This document shows positions 9,407 through 19,510 of a stretch of DNA of 25,899 nt, piece by piece. Origin of the DNA: Gryganskiella cystojenkinii (Eukaryota; Mortierellomycota; Mortierellomycetes; Mortierellales; Mortierellaceae). Under the pieces are notes generated by a model, which saw only the letters and a program-made list of their open reading frames with translations, was not told where the DNA came from and ran no database searches. The stretch covers positions 108,542-134,440 of the forward strand of contig JAAAIG010000010.1 in assembly GCA_015852425.1 (NCBI GenBank). Direction: 5' to 3'. How positions within the stretch are numbered: the first letter of the stretch is position 1; every line of letters begins with the position of its first letter. Made by a program: the position numbers and the translations under genes.

Positions 9407-10592
9407 ACACCAGGCGACGACGTGGGTTAGTGAGAAAATACAAGAAAAAAAACGGTGCAAAGGTCTCATGGTTGCAAAACAAGAGCTGCAAAAAAGTAGA
9501 GGAGCTCTCTCTGAAGGAGACAATGGGTACATCCTGTTTATGACGGGGTTCAACATGGGGTTCTTTTTTTGCCAAGGGTGGGGCAGTTGAGGTTTATTCG
9601 CACGCCAAAGGAGTCATGATGTTGCTAGACCCTTTCACTTTACAAAAAGAAAAAAAGGTAGCTGCTGACCATGCTCAAAGAGAGTCTGGTGGCCAAATGG
9701 TTCGGTGTAGACTTTCACCGTCCCAGGAGAGGCCGTCCCGTTCCCCCTTTGCCCTTTTCTCACAGTTTTAGGATGGTTCTTTGCAGAGGGGATGAGGAGT
9801 TGGATATGAATTTGTGATGCTCAAGTTGCCCGTGGGCGGATACTTGTTTGTTCTTCGCTCTTTCTTTCCTTCCTGCAAATGCCATGGAGGGCAGAGCAGG
9901 AGAGAGAAAAAAGGAGCAAAAAAAAAATAAGATCCATTGAGAAACAAGAGAAAAACATGATATTTCGCGTGTTATCTAATCCATTCGGATTTGTCCTCAG
10001 AAAATCAATCAGCCCATCGGGGTGTTTATCATTTTCATCTTGAAGGCCTTTGTTTCTTTTGCTGTGCCGACGCTCAAAGGGTTTTCACATTTCGATGTTG
10101 TCCAGAATACGCCCTTTTTTTGCATGCACGTTCCTTCCATCACCAAAGAGATATAAAAAAAACCCCATCAAAGATGAGATGATGACTTCATTTCCGACCC
10201 CGAGAGGAGGAGAAAGTGAAATAGATGCATGTCCCCAAAGAGACAGATGACATATTTGCTGTATCGCTGCAGTCATAGATGAAAATGAAAACATCTCTCT
10301 GTGCGAGAGAGAGAGAGATGCGCGCTGCAAGGAGAAAACTCAATCCTTCTGTCCTTGGACCAACAATAAATACGAGGAAAAAAAAAAGGAGAGGAAAGAA
10401 AAAGTCCTTTTTTCAGACCGCACCTTCATTGTCCGCAGTATCGCGCATGCAAGAACATTCGAAGCACAGAATGACGAAGTCAGGTATATTCACGTAGAAC
10501 CTAAACAAACAAAGTGTAATAGGAAAGGGTTAGCTATCGATCTGTTCTCGTCCCCAAAAAGACTCTCGCCTGTTCTGGCGTCCTCCCCTCTT

Positions 10593-10615
10593 CCCTCCTC
10601 CTTTGCGGAGGAGGG
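10593..10615. repeat. Perfect 9-bp GC-rich inverted repeat with 5-nt loop
   Basis: CCCTCCTCC (10593-10601) and GGAGGAGGG (10607-10615) are exact reverse complements separated by TTTGC. No T run follows, and the element is about 530 bp past the GH9 stop. It may form a hairpin in RNA or be a palindromic protein site. Confidence 0.6.
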
Positions 10616-11146
10616 GCCAAGAGAGAAGAAAATGGGAATCGTGCTTAGGCACGCAACAACAGCCCTTTTCCCCTTACTCTCCTTAGTTGCCTTGTTCATC
10701 CGAATCCCTTGACTTCCTTCCTTCCTTCCCTTTCTCTCTTTTTCACGTCCGCTCCCAGAATTCAGTTGAACAACCTGGTGTGGACGTGATTTTTGGTGTT
10801 TTTTGTACTTATGCGACAATGGCAACCACTTGAAAACAAGGAGGCTAGGGAAACCTTTCAACCATAAAAAAATGCCTCCTTGTACGCGACAGTAGTGGAC
10901 TGCTGCCCATTGGCCGTCTACAAGAATGAACAACATGCCACGAGTCTATTCCCTTTGTTTTCTGTTGAAGTTATGTCTCGATAGGAATAAAGTCAAGTTA
11001 TCGCGGTAGGTGCCAGTCCAGGTGTAATTTTTTTTTTACTTCGTTAATTATGGCATGCAAATTTTTAGATAGGATTTTAAGTGCAAGTGGGTTTGATACA
11101 ATTATTAGATTGTGGAAAAGATGAAAGATACGTGTTTGAGGGAGCT

Positions 11147-13880
11147 TTAAGACCGACGCGCGTTTTGCAAAAGCACCGGCTGCTCTCCACTGGCTGACGG
11201 GCGGTGTTGACCAGTCTGGCGCAGAGGTGGAGGTGGAGGCACGGCCAAGTTGCTGACAACATGATCTTGACTCGATTGGTTGGCCGGTTGAGGATGTTTG
11301 ATCGTGTACCGAGGCATCGCTGCATTCCTGTCCGCTTTCTTTTGTTTTCTCGCTGCAGCCCAGGCACGGATCTGATTTCGTTTGCGATAACAGATCGCAG
11401 CGCCGATCGCGATCGCAACGAAGATCGATCCAATGACAATAAGAATGATCCGCCAGACTTCCATGCCATTGAGAATTGGTGGGAGATCGGGGCGACCGGC
11501 GGGAATGACAACATAAGGTGGGGACTCTTTCGAGGTCATGATCTGGTAGGCCAACAGACCATTGAATGGCGCGTTGTAGTCCAAGGCGACCTAAGGAAAA
11601 CGTGTAAAAAAAGGGATCATGATCTTGTAAGTATACGGCTCCAGTATACCCGAAATAACGAGGGGTTCTCGTAGGGACTCTCTGGATCGTTTTTTTACCT
11701 CATTTTGTCTCCAATCACTTCGTTGATCTTGAAAACGGTCATTCTTGTCTGGTCCTCCGACAAGGGCACCATAGATGGTGTATTTCTCGTTCGTGGGGAC
11801 AGAGTCAATCGTGTCCGTACTCACACCACCAGAAGCCTGGGCCGAATGAGGGTTGATAGGTGAGTTTGGGTGAACACCAACGATATAAGGGGTCTTTTCT
11901 GGGTTATCTCCCAAAAGATAATTGACCTGGTTTAGAGCAAATGATCGATAACTCGAGATCTTGTCCGAATTCGATCCAGTGTTGCGGTCCATCTGGTCCG
12001 CCAGCAACATCAACGCAAATGCTGCGTTTGCCGAGACCACTGAGGAATCGTCGCCCGAGTTGCCGTTACAGAAATAAAGCCCGCCCTTTGTGAACATGCA
12101 AGGCTTTGGTGCTTTGACAGTGAAATCTCCAAATTGTTCTGAAAGTCCCTGCCAGGTCTTGTAATCGTTAGTGCCCGAGGTCACGCTTGCCATCAGAATA
12201 TAGACCAAGCCTGTCTTGTCATCCCAGGTGATTGGGTTGGTCTGGACATTTTGAGAGTTCAACGAGTTGATGTACTTGAGCGCCTTTTGAGCGTAGACCG
12301 AGTTCTTCGTCAGACTGTACATCCAGGCCGCACCCCAGGCCAGCTCATCGACGTAACCGGAGGAGGCATAACAGCAAGAGACTGCGGGGACCACGGTCTG
12401 ATAGACCTGCTGAGGCATCGCAGTCTCGGCCAAGTTGAACAGGGACTCGGCGTGAGTCTGCAATGTGGTCGCATAAGTCGTATCGTTCAATTTGTCACGG
12501 TAGAGTTGAGAACAGGCGGCAAAGGCAGCGGCAGCATCGGCCATGACTTCGGTTCCGGGACTGGTCCTGTTGACCTGAAACGAAGCACGAGGTCCTGGGA
12601 TGGATGAATCCGGTCCCCAATAGTTGTTGTCGATATCGGCCGTACCGACCTGGACCCAGAGTGTGTCGTTGTTGGGATGGGCTTTGATCAACCAATCCAT
12701 ACCCCAACGGACCATCTGATCGAGATACTGCGTCTCATTCGCGAGTTGGTAACCATCAAAGAAGGTGAGGGCGCCCCAACATGTTTCTGAGAGCGAGAAT
12801 GTGAGAGGGAAAATGAACTTGAGATAATCTCCTGCATCGTAATAACCCTATGAATCCAGGGGACAGGCCATTTCAACGGATAAGATGTGGTTGTGGAGGG
12901 GGGGGTGTTGTCAGTAAAGAGATAATTTTGTTGATCATTTTCATTATTCCGTTGGAGAGCATGTTATGTTGAACCTACCCCTGACAGATCAATACTCACG
13001 TCCCTGCCATCGTTCAAGGCAGAGTCGCCACGCTGAAGGAGCAANNNNNNNNNNAAAAAAAAAAAAGGAGATAAAGAGGAGTTTTTGTTCAGATAAGAAT
13101 AGTCAGGAAAAAAAAAGACGGGTTGTGGTGCGTTCCTTTAGGAAAGGGAGGAGTGCTGAGAGAGGACATCTTACCCAAGTTACGCGTCTGTTAGCAGGAA
13201 GTTTGCCCGAACGCTGAGCCTCATAGAACAACAAGGAGTAGTCGAGTAGTCTGTCGGGTCGATTAGAAAAAAATAGGATGTAAAAAAATTAGACAAGTGA
13301 GTTGACGCATAAGTGAATCGTCATTTCAGATACGCATGGCCAGAGGTCGGCCCATCCTTTATCCTTCGCGTTGTGTCATCAATGCAGTAATTTATATAAA
13401 TTGAGAGGAGGTGGGGCCAAACTGGGTTGTAAACCCGAGGTCGGAACATTCCACGGTGTGAGGGCAATGGATACTGCATGTCGAAGGCGATGACGACGGA
13501 GTTCTTTGTCTCTTTCTTTCTTTCAAGAGGAGATGGCACTGGTAGTAGTATCAGTAGTAGTGGGAGTAACAGTCGCACACTTACTTGACGTATTCCGGGT
13601 CAGGGAAGGATGGACTCGTCAGGTTCTCTCTAGGCCCGTCAGGGAAGGTTGGTGGCGTGCCTGAGCCTGCGTTGAAGGTTGGTGTGGGTGGTTTTGAGGG
13701 TGGTGGGGGCGAAGGGGCTCGAGGAGTAGGGACTGCAGCGTCAGTGGTCGTGGCAGGAGCAGGAACAGGGTCAGCAGGTGAGGGAGACGGAGAGGCATTT
13801 TGGGCACTTGTGGTGTGGGTAGAGAATGCCGCGATGAGAGCTACTGTTGCCCATATTGAAGTGAGCGTTGGTGTCCTCAT
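11147..13880 (-). CDS. GH9 endo-beta-1,4-glucanase with C-terminal membrane anchor
   Basis: Five exons on the minus strand: 13880-13585, 13250-13175, 13032-12979, 12847-11699, 11590-11147; 672 aa. Residues 1-26 are a signal peptide (ends TTSAQ). Residues 28-90 are a Pro/Ala/Ser/Thr-rich linker. The GH9 (alpha/alpha)6 domain runs from about 97 to 545: LLFYEAQRSGKLPANRRVTW, RGDSALNDG, then YYDAGDYLKF with D146 and D149, the pair that activates the catalytic water in GH9. Later come YLLGDNPEKTPYIVGVHP and the catalytic acid E525 in QNEVALDYNAPF, split by the last intron. Residues 571-592 are one transmembrane segment, followed by a basic, Gln/Pro-rich tail of about 80 aa that should be cytosolic. 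It probably cuts beta-1,4-glucans at the cell surface or wall. C-terminally anchored GH9 enzymes are known from basidiomycetes. The five pieces join without a frame problem, and the assembly gap is intronic. Confidence 0.95.
13045..13054. other. Assembly gap (10 N) in GH9 intron 2
   Basis: Ten N are followed directly by twelve A on the + strand. The gap lies between the acceptor of exon 3 (CTTCAG next to 13032) and the donor at 13174, so the coding sequence is intact. The true gap size is unknown. Confidence 0.97.
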
Positions 13881-14245
13881 TTGTAAATGTGGTACAGGTC
13901 AATGAAAGGTGTTGCGAAACTTGAATATGGAAATGTAAAAGAAAGGAGGGACAGACACAACGGATGGAAGTGGGTGCAGTATGAAGGAAGCAATTGCGGT
14001 GCCTGCGAGTTATGAAAAAGTGGGATGGATGGAATCAGGAAAAAAAGAGGACCGAAATGTAATTGAAGGAGGAAGAGAGGACACAAAAGGAAAACAACCG
14101 AGGAGGGACAATTTGTTGCAGGATTCTTTGTGACACGCTCGTGCGGAGCGAAGGAAGGAACGGAAAAACAACGGGCTTTTGAATATTAGTCGAAGGCGGC
14201 ACACCCTGCAGTTCTTTTGCAATATACGATCGTTATCTGTGTTCG
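13881..14245 (-). promoter_or_regulatory. Probable ATG-free leader / promoter of the GH9 gene
   Basis: The minus strand has no ATG over these 365 bases, although the + strand has around a dozen. The minus strand is also relatively pyrimidine-rich. This supports the chosen GH9 start and suggests a transcribed leader. Confidence 0.45.
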
Positions 14246-15866
14246 CATCTTTTGGCGATCATGAATCTCTTCTTACAAACGTATGACAGTATCCCTTTCC
14301 CCCCCCCCCTTATGTCACCTTCAATCCTTTGAACACAGCCCGGCAAAGGACCAGAGACGAGGAACCAGTTTTCTTTGTCCTCTCCACCAGAAATAGATTG
14401 TTGGATGTATTTTGAGTGGCGCACAAACCCAGTCAAAGACAAACCAACCAATCTCTCAATTGCTCAAAAAGCGAGACAAACAGGACAGCCCTGGCTGAAA
14501 AATTTCGGGGTTAAAACGTTCATGCCTCAAGGATCAGACCACTCAGCCTACATGGAAATAGAAATTACCGCATTTCAAGGGAGGACGAGAGACACCTCTA
14601 CCCCTGCTGCTTGTTGCTGGGCGCAAGCAACACTGATAACAGGAATTGCGCGTCAAGAGTAGGAAAAAAAGGGGGAGGAGGGGAAAGGGAAAAGAAAATA
14701 GCCGAGGACTCAACTGAAGAGTTTGGTTGCGCAGATGCTGAGGATTCTTTTTTTGCATATCTTTTTGGATGGAGGGGATATCGCATCGAATCCAGGAGTA
14801 TCATGATGCCCTTATTGGGATGTTCACTGCTTCCTCAAATCGTTGCAACCTTTGAGTGAAAGAAAAAGGAAGAGGATGACACGAAGCAGGGGTAAGCAAA
14901 GCAGTTTGGTGGCAACGAAACCACATCATTTATGGCGTATTGTAGATTTGCCTCTGTGGGATGATGCAGGCCGAAAGTGGCGAACGCGACCTCCCTTTCC
15001 TCGGCTCAACACAGGTCCCTCTCCAGAGACAGGGAACAGTAGGCCCTGAATCTCTTGTCTGCTGGACGCCATCACGCACGCTTTCCTTCTCCTGGTCCGC
15101 TCGACCCAAAACGCTCTCATTTCAAAGAAAGATCTGATTTTTTTTTTGCGCACGTGGCCTTAGAACAGCGATTTTGGACCCGACCCAAAAAAACCACTCA
15201 GATAATGACCAAGCATCGAACAGGCAGTTTCTGCTCTCTAAACGTAGGAACTGTCAATATCGCTCTTGGACAACTGTACAAAATCATTCAGAGTCGTTTG
15301 CTTCGATAGTCTGGACTTGCGAGCGACGATGGACTACAACGGTTTTCATTCAGGATAGATTTAAACCGGAACGAGAGAGAGGAGTGAAGAGGTGTATTCA
15401 AAGGCGCGCGTGGCCGTCTACCAACAAGAAGAAACCCTCTAATCTAAGAATGATATCTTGCCACTTTTTTTCCGGTTTTTCTTTGTATCAACAAGAAGAG
15501 CTCTTAGTTGTGGCACCAAAAAGGAGGGAAAAAAGAAAAAGCTCTCGCTCATGATTGCTTGTGTGTGTGGACCTAAATCCGGCCTTATGTCAATTTAACA
15601 CCATCAAGTTCGAATCTCCCACCTCCTTTGCTCGGTCCCTCGATTCTCCAAGTAAGGAGAGGCCATTTTCGTTTTCGATCATCCAATTCTCTTCATTCTT
15701 TTTTTATTGACGCCACTTGGTCCTAGACTACAGTCTGGTGCAAAGAATTAAGGTTTGAGAATAATCAAAAAACTCGACGACCATTCGCTGGTCGACCGTT
15801 GGGTCCTTTTTGTTGGTGCAACGTTCATTTCCCACCAACAACATTTTTGTTGTGTGCGGAGAAATG
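14246..15866. other. Divergent intergenic region between GH9 and KCH1, no gene recognised
   Basis: Open frames here (for example 14375-14662 + and 15174-15554 +) lack conserved motifs. It contains an 11-C run (14299-14309) and a small inverted repeat CGACCA-N5-TGGTCG at 15778-15794. It presumably carries the upstream control DNA of both divergent genes. Confidence 0.5.
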
Positions 15867-16651
15867 GAGGGACAGGGACCTTGAAGAACGAAATACTGTA
15901 CACACACAGAGGAGCAAAAAAAAAAAGGTCAAGGGCAGTCGAGAAAGAAGGACTGTGGGCTTGACTTTCAAAACACTCTATTTGGTCCTGCCCCTTCCTG
16001 CGTTCCTGTTCCTGTTGCTGGTTGTCTTTCTGCCATCCATCCATCCCTCATTTCGCCAATTGCATCCTCACCCCCTTCCTCGCAACCGTTCATTCTTTGG
16101 TTGTCCATTCCCGCATCCTCTCCTCTCTCTTCTCTTTCTTTAATTCTCCTCACTAACAGTAGCATAATTGCAATAGCTCTTTTCATCTTCATTTCGACTG
16201 TCAAATCTGGACTGTCTCATCTCCGCGGACACAACTTATCCATCCCGCCGAGCTGTATTTTCAGTCCCCTCCCTTCCTCTTCTCCAAGGAATTGGTCACT
16301 CTTTTCTCCCTTCCCCTTGCGGGTTCCAGCTCCTTTGATCTTCTTTCAACCACGTATCATTCTCCCGTTCTTTCTGTGAGTCTTTCTGAAAGAGAATCTC
16401 TCCTCTCTCTCTCTTGTATTTCTCTTGCATTTCATATCTCGGAAGGACTGAACCTCGACCACATTTTTTTTGGAAAAAGAAATTCGTACTCAGACGTCCC
16501 TCTTTTTCGCATTTTCATCCTTTCCTGTGCACCAAACTGACCTCTTCTCCTGAAACTCCTGCTCTCTTTCTCTCTGTGTGTTCCACTTCCCCGCCCTTCC
16601 TTCCCTCCTTTCTTCTCTGTCTCCAGATAGTGACAACATCATATCCTCAGG
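15867..16651 (+). promoter_or_regulatory. Long ATG-free, CT-rich leader region of KCH1
   Basis: There is no ATG on the + strand for 785 bases before the KCH1 start, while CAT (ATG on the other strand) occurs more than 20 times. From about 15990 on, the + strand is strongly C/T-rich with TCTCTC and TTCCTT words. This suggests a long 5' leader kept free of upstream starts, or a leader containing an intron. Confidence 0.55.
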
Positions 16652-18864
16652 ATGGGAGCCCAATGGAAACGTGAAAAGGTGCAGGACCACAAGTTTGACT
16701 TCATCAATGTCGACGACTTTGTTGATAATTCTTGTTGGCGTCAGTTTCGGTACACACTCGTCTTTGTAGCGATCATGCGAGGCATCCTTGTTTATTGTTC
16801 CGATATCTTTACCGCTGTCAACTTGCTCGCCAACCAGAACCCTTCTTCGTTCGTGAGTTCCAAGGACGGACTCGCATTCGCCGGTGTCAATCTACCTTAC
16901 GACGTCTACAAGTATCTGTTCACGGCTTGTATTCTCTTTGGTTTCGTACTCTTGGCCCTCGAGGCCCGTCGTGCTCGAAACATTGTTCTCTCGAGAGATA
17001 TCTCGTACGCGTTCACGTCTTTGATGGCCAGTCGTTTTTACACTGTGCGATCCTACCCCCATTACTGCTTCTTTTCTCAGATTAACAACTCGAAAAAGAA
17101 GGTGGACGATGTCGCGTTCTTTTGTTTCTTTACCTTCAGAAGTAAGTTTCAACTCGTCTTCGTCTCTCTCTTGTCTCTCTTCCTACCCTCTTCTCCTTTG
17201 TCTCTTGACACTGCACCTTCACAAAAAAGCCCCCAGCTGTCGCCACCCCCTGCTGTTCGAAGACAATGCTCTCTGTTTCCTTTATGTATTTATCTGTCTT
17301 ACCCTGTTTATAATTTAATGTACTTTTTCTACACTAGCATGGAAACGATTGATTCTCGCCGATGCACCACGTCAGTTCATCAATGCGACTATTCTTTGGC
17401 AGACCTTCAACCAACCTGGGGTGGTGAAAATCTCGGATATCATCTTGGACCCTGTTAGGTTCTTCGATTGGAAGAACATATTGCACGGCAGCAAGGATGA
17501 GGTGCTTCTGAAGGAGATCACTCTCGGTGCTATGCTCTTCACAGTCCTCATGTTTGCGTTCTCGCTACTCTCTTTGATTCTGGCCTTCATTCTCTACATC
17601 CCCTTGGTGAGTCACATTCAAGGAAACCTCAAGGAATACTGCTGCCACAAAATCGACAAGCGGTAAGTAGTGTCAGGCCACTCAATATCCCACATATAAT
17701 TTGTAAATGCCTGTTGTTGTGGATTGGATAGTTCAGAGCAAAGAAAAAACGCGAGGAAACTCATATTTTTTTCTTCCGATAAAATTCATGTTTTTTAGAA
17801 TCGAAGAGTTGATTCGTAGAAACACAAAGAACAGAGTTAACGCGGCGCAAAAGGCAAAGAATGGCAAGAAAGACAACATTGCAATGTCCAACTTGCAACA
17901 GCCGACGCTTCCTCAACTGGATTTACTCGAGGACACTAGCTCAAAGCCTCTGCCAGCCGTAACGCCCCGTAACCCTTATTCCAAGGCCGTTGCACCCAGC
18001 CCTTACGGAGGATATGGAAACAGCAACAACGGTGGATACGGTCAGGACTACGATTATAACAACGATTACAACACCAGCTACAACAACAATAACGGCTATG
18101 GTGGTGATTACGGCTACTCGTCCAAGAACGACGGTTATACGCCTCAGACCCAGGGTTATACTCAAAACTACTCCAAGGACGATTACTTCCAGGCAAAGCC
18201 TGTTCCGAGCCGTTCTGCGACAACGACTACAACCTCGGCCTCGACCCTGGTGGCCAAGACCCCCGCATCGGCAGGCGGTAACATTGGCTACGATCCTTAC
18301 ACGGAATCACCCTATGCCGATGATATTTATGATCATTACTCTGGTTCACAAGAGCATCAGCACCTGCAGCAGTCGTCGTCTGGTCAGGATGTCTATGGTG
18401 ATTATTACAACGCCAGCCCCGATGCCACGAGTAACAACAAAACCAATGCTTATAACCAGTCATCGTCACAGCCGCAACGGCCCGCGGTCTCGTCATCCCG
18501 GACGAGGCAGTATGATGATTATGGTCATCCACAGCGATCTGGTTCGCCGTTGCCGTCCCAGCATGGCTCGGATCTGGACAGCAATCACTATGGTTATAAT
18601 AACAATGGTGCTTCCCGGGGTAGTAACAACAACAGTGGAGGACATGGCGGTTACAACAACGGTAGCTACAACAACAGCTATCACAACTCGAATGACTACT
18701 ACCGGTCAAGTAGCCCGGCTCCAGGTGGCAACGCTCAATACCAGCAGCAGCAGTCATCCTACTCGCCTCAAACCTCGCCGTCTCAGGGACCTCAGCGTGG
18801 TCGCCGTCAGGACACGGCACAATCGCAATCGCGTGACCGATACCGGGCTGGTCAAGGGTACTAG
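16652..18864 (+). CDS. KCH1: KCH-family fungal potassium channel/transport protein (Kch1-like)
   Basis: Three exons: 16652-17141, 17338-17662, 17799-18864; 626 aa. Kch1 and Prm6/Kch2 of yeast are plasma-membrane proteins for low-affinity K+ uptake that help trigger calcium influx through Cch1-Mid1. Hydrophobic segments lie at about 34-55, 86-104, 153-172 (weak) and 226-252. Family motifs include RFYTVRSYPHYCFF (128-141), NNSKKKVDDVAFF, TWKRLILADAPRQFINA (across intron 1), and QGNLKEYCCHKIDKRIEEL (across intron 2). After the membrane core a basic helix (273-297) leads into a tail of roughly 290 residues that is rich in Gly, Asn, Tyr, Ser and Gln, probably disordered and cytosolic. Exon joins in phase 1 and phase 2 restore the conserved motifs exactly. 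The start is the first ATG for 785 nt. Confidence 0.92.
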
Positions 18865-19020
18865 TCAACTTGAACAGTGTATTTTTGTAATTAAACAAGA
18901 AAAAAAAAATTGCTATGACAGGGCGGATGAAAAAAAAAAAGAGTCCAACACAACAAGCGTGTCGACTGGCATGCAGAATGGTTCAGCGACAGAAGAAAAG
19001 CAGCCCTAAGAAACCGAAGC

Positions 19021-19026
19021 AATAAA
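19021..19026 (+). terminator. Candidate poly(A) signal of KCH1
   Basis: AATAAA lies 157 nt after the KCH1 stop codon and about 480 nt before the ALG5 start. Confidence 0.4.
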
Positions 19027-19251
19027 AAAGAGGCAACATGGGCGCGTGGACAGTTGCGACTGGTTCAGCGTACGCCCAGGAACACAAAACGAAATTGATG
19101 GTCTGATTGGCTGCCGTAGAAAGCGCACGCGAAGCTTAAAGGACAAGGGAGCTGGGAAGATCAAATAAATAGAGAGAGAACGCGCTGGGCTCAGTTTCGT
19201 CCAGTGGAGAAGAGGGATTGGATGAATTGATGAGAAGAGCATTACTTGATG

Positions 19252-19510
19252 AGAATTTATTCTTTTTTACTTCTTTTCTTCGTTACCACTCTGGTCCCCA
19301 TTTTTCATCTTCTGACTCTTCAACAACCCTCTTTCCTTTGACGCCCCCTTCCTTATCTACTTACACCCCTTTATTTTATTCTCACTCTTTTACGTCCACT
19401 TCAACAAGTCAACGGGATTCAACTCATTTCAACAGACCATTCGAGGAACACCTTCCATCTCGCAAGAACAAGAACCAAGTATAAAAAAGGACAAGGAACT
19501 CGAATCCATA
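19252..19510 (+). promoter_or_regulatory. ATG-free CT-rich leader of ALG5
   Basis: These 259 bases have no ATG on the + strand and are C/T-rich between about 19260 and 19390. The region 18865-19251 before it holds the KCH1 3' UTR and nothing else recognisable. Confidence 0.45.

Larger units (their letters stand above)
8790..11146. other. 2.4-kb intergenic region with no recognisable gene
   Basis: It lies between the far-upstream DNA of the MYB gene and the 3' end of the GH9 gene. Open frames such as 9101-9556 (-) and 10490-10936 (-) are low in information, with runs of Ser, Pro, Phe or Lys and no motif. Short repeats and one hairpin are listed separately. No tRNA-like box pair, transposon ends or coding domain was seen. 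The GH9 3' UTR should occupy the right edge. Confidence 0.55.

Noticed and set aside
9101..9556. 151-aa minus-strand frame with hydrophobic stretches
   Set aside because: Composition is driven by polypurine and homopolymer tracts; there is no motif or plausible splice partner, and it lies upstream of the MYB gene on the same strand.
10490..10936. 148-aa minus-strand frame
   Set aside because: It is rich in Lys/Glu/Ser from simple sequence, has no motif, and includes the hairpin and CT tracts.
13321..13578. Open frame inside GH9 intron 1 as an additional exon
   Set aside because: Splicing directly from 13585 to 13250 gives the continuous conserved EYVKLLDYSLLFYEAQRSG, so an extra exon would break the domain.
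14375..14662. 95-aa plus-strand frame in the GH9-KCH1 intergenic region
   Set aside because: Length is within chance, and there is no conserved motif and no supporting splice or leader pattern.
15608..15616. GTTCGAATC, resembling a tRNA B box
   Set aside because: The flanking bases do not form a T stem, and no A box or acceptor stem pairs upstream.
17990..19009. 339-aa and 223-aa open frames overlapping KCH1 exon 3 in other frames
   Set aside because: They are shadows of the Gly/Asn/Tyr-rich coding repeat, rich in Thr/Ile/Met or Cys/His by codon shift, and conflict with the solid KCH1 model.
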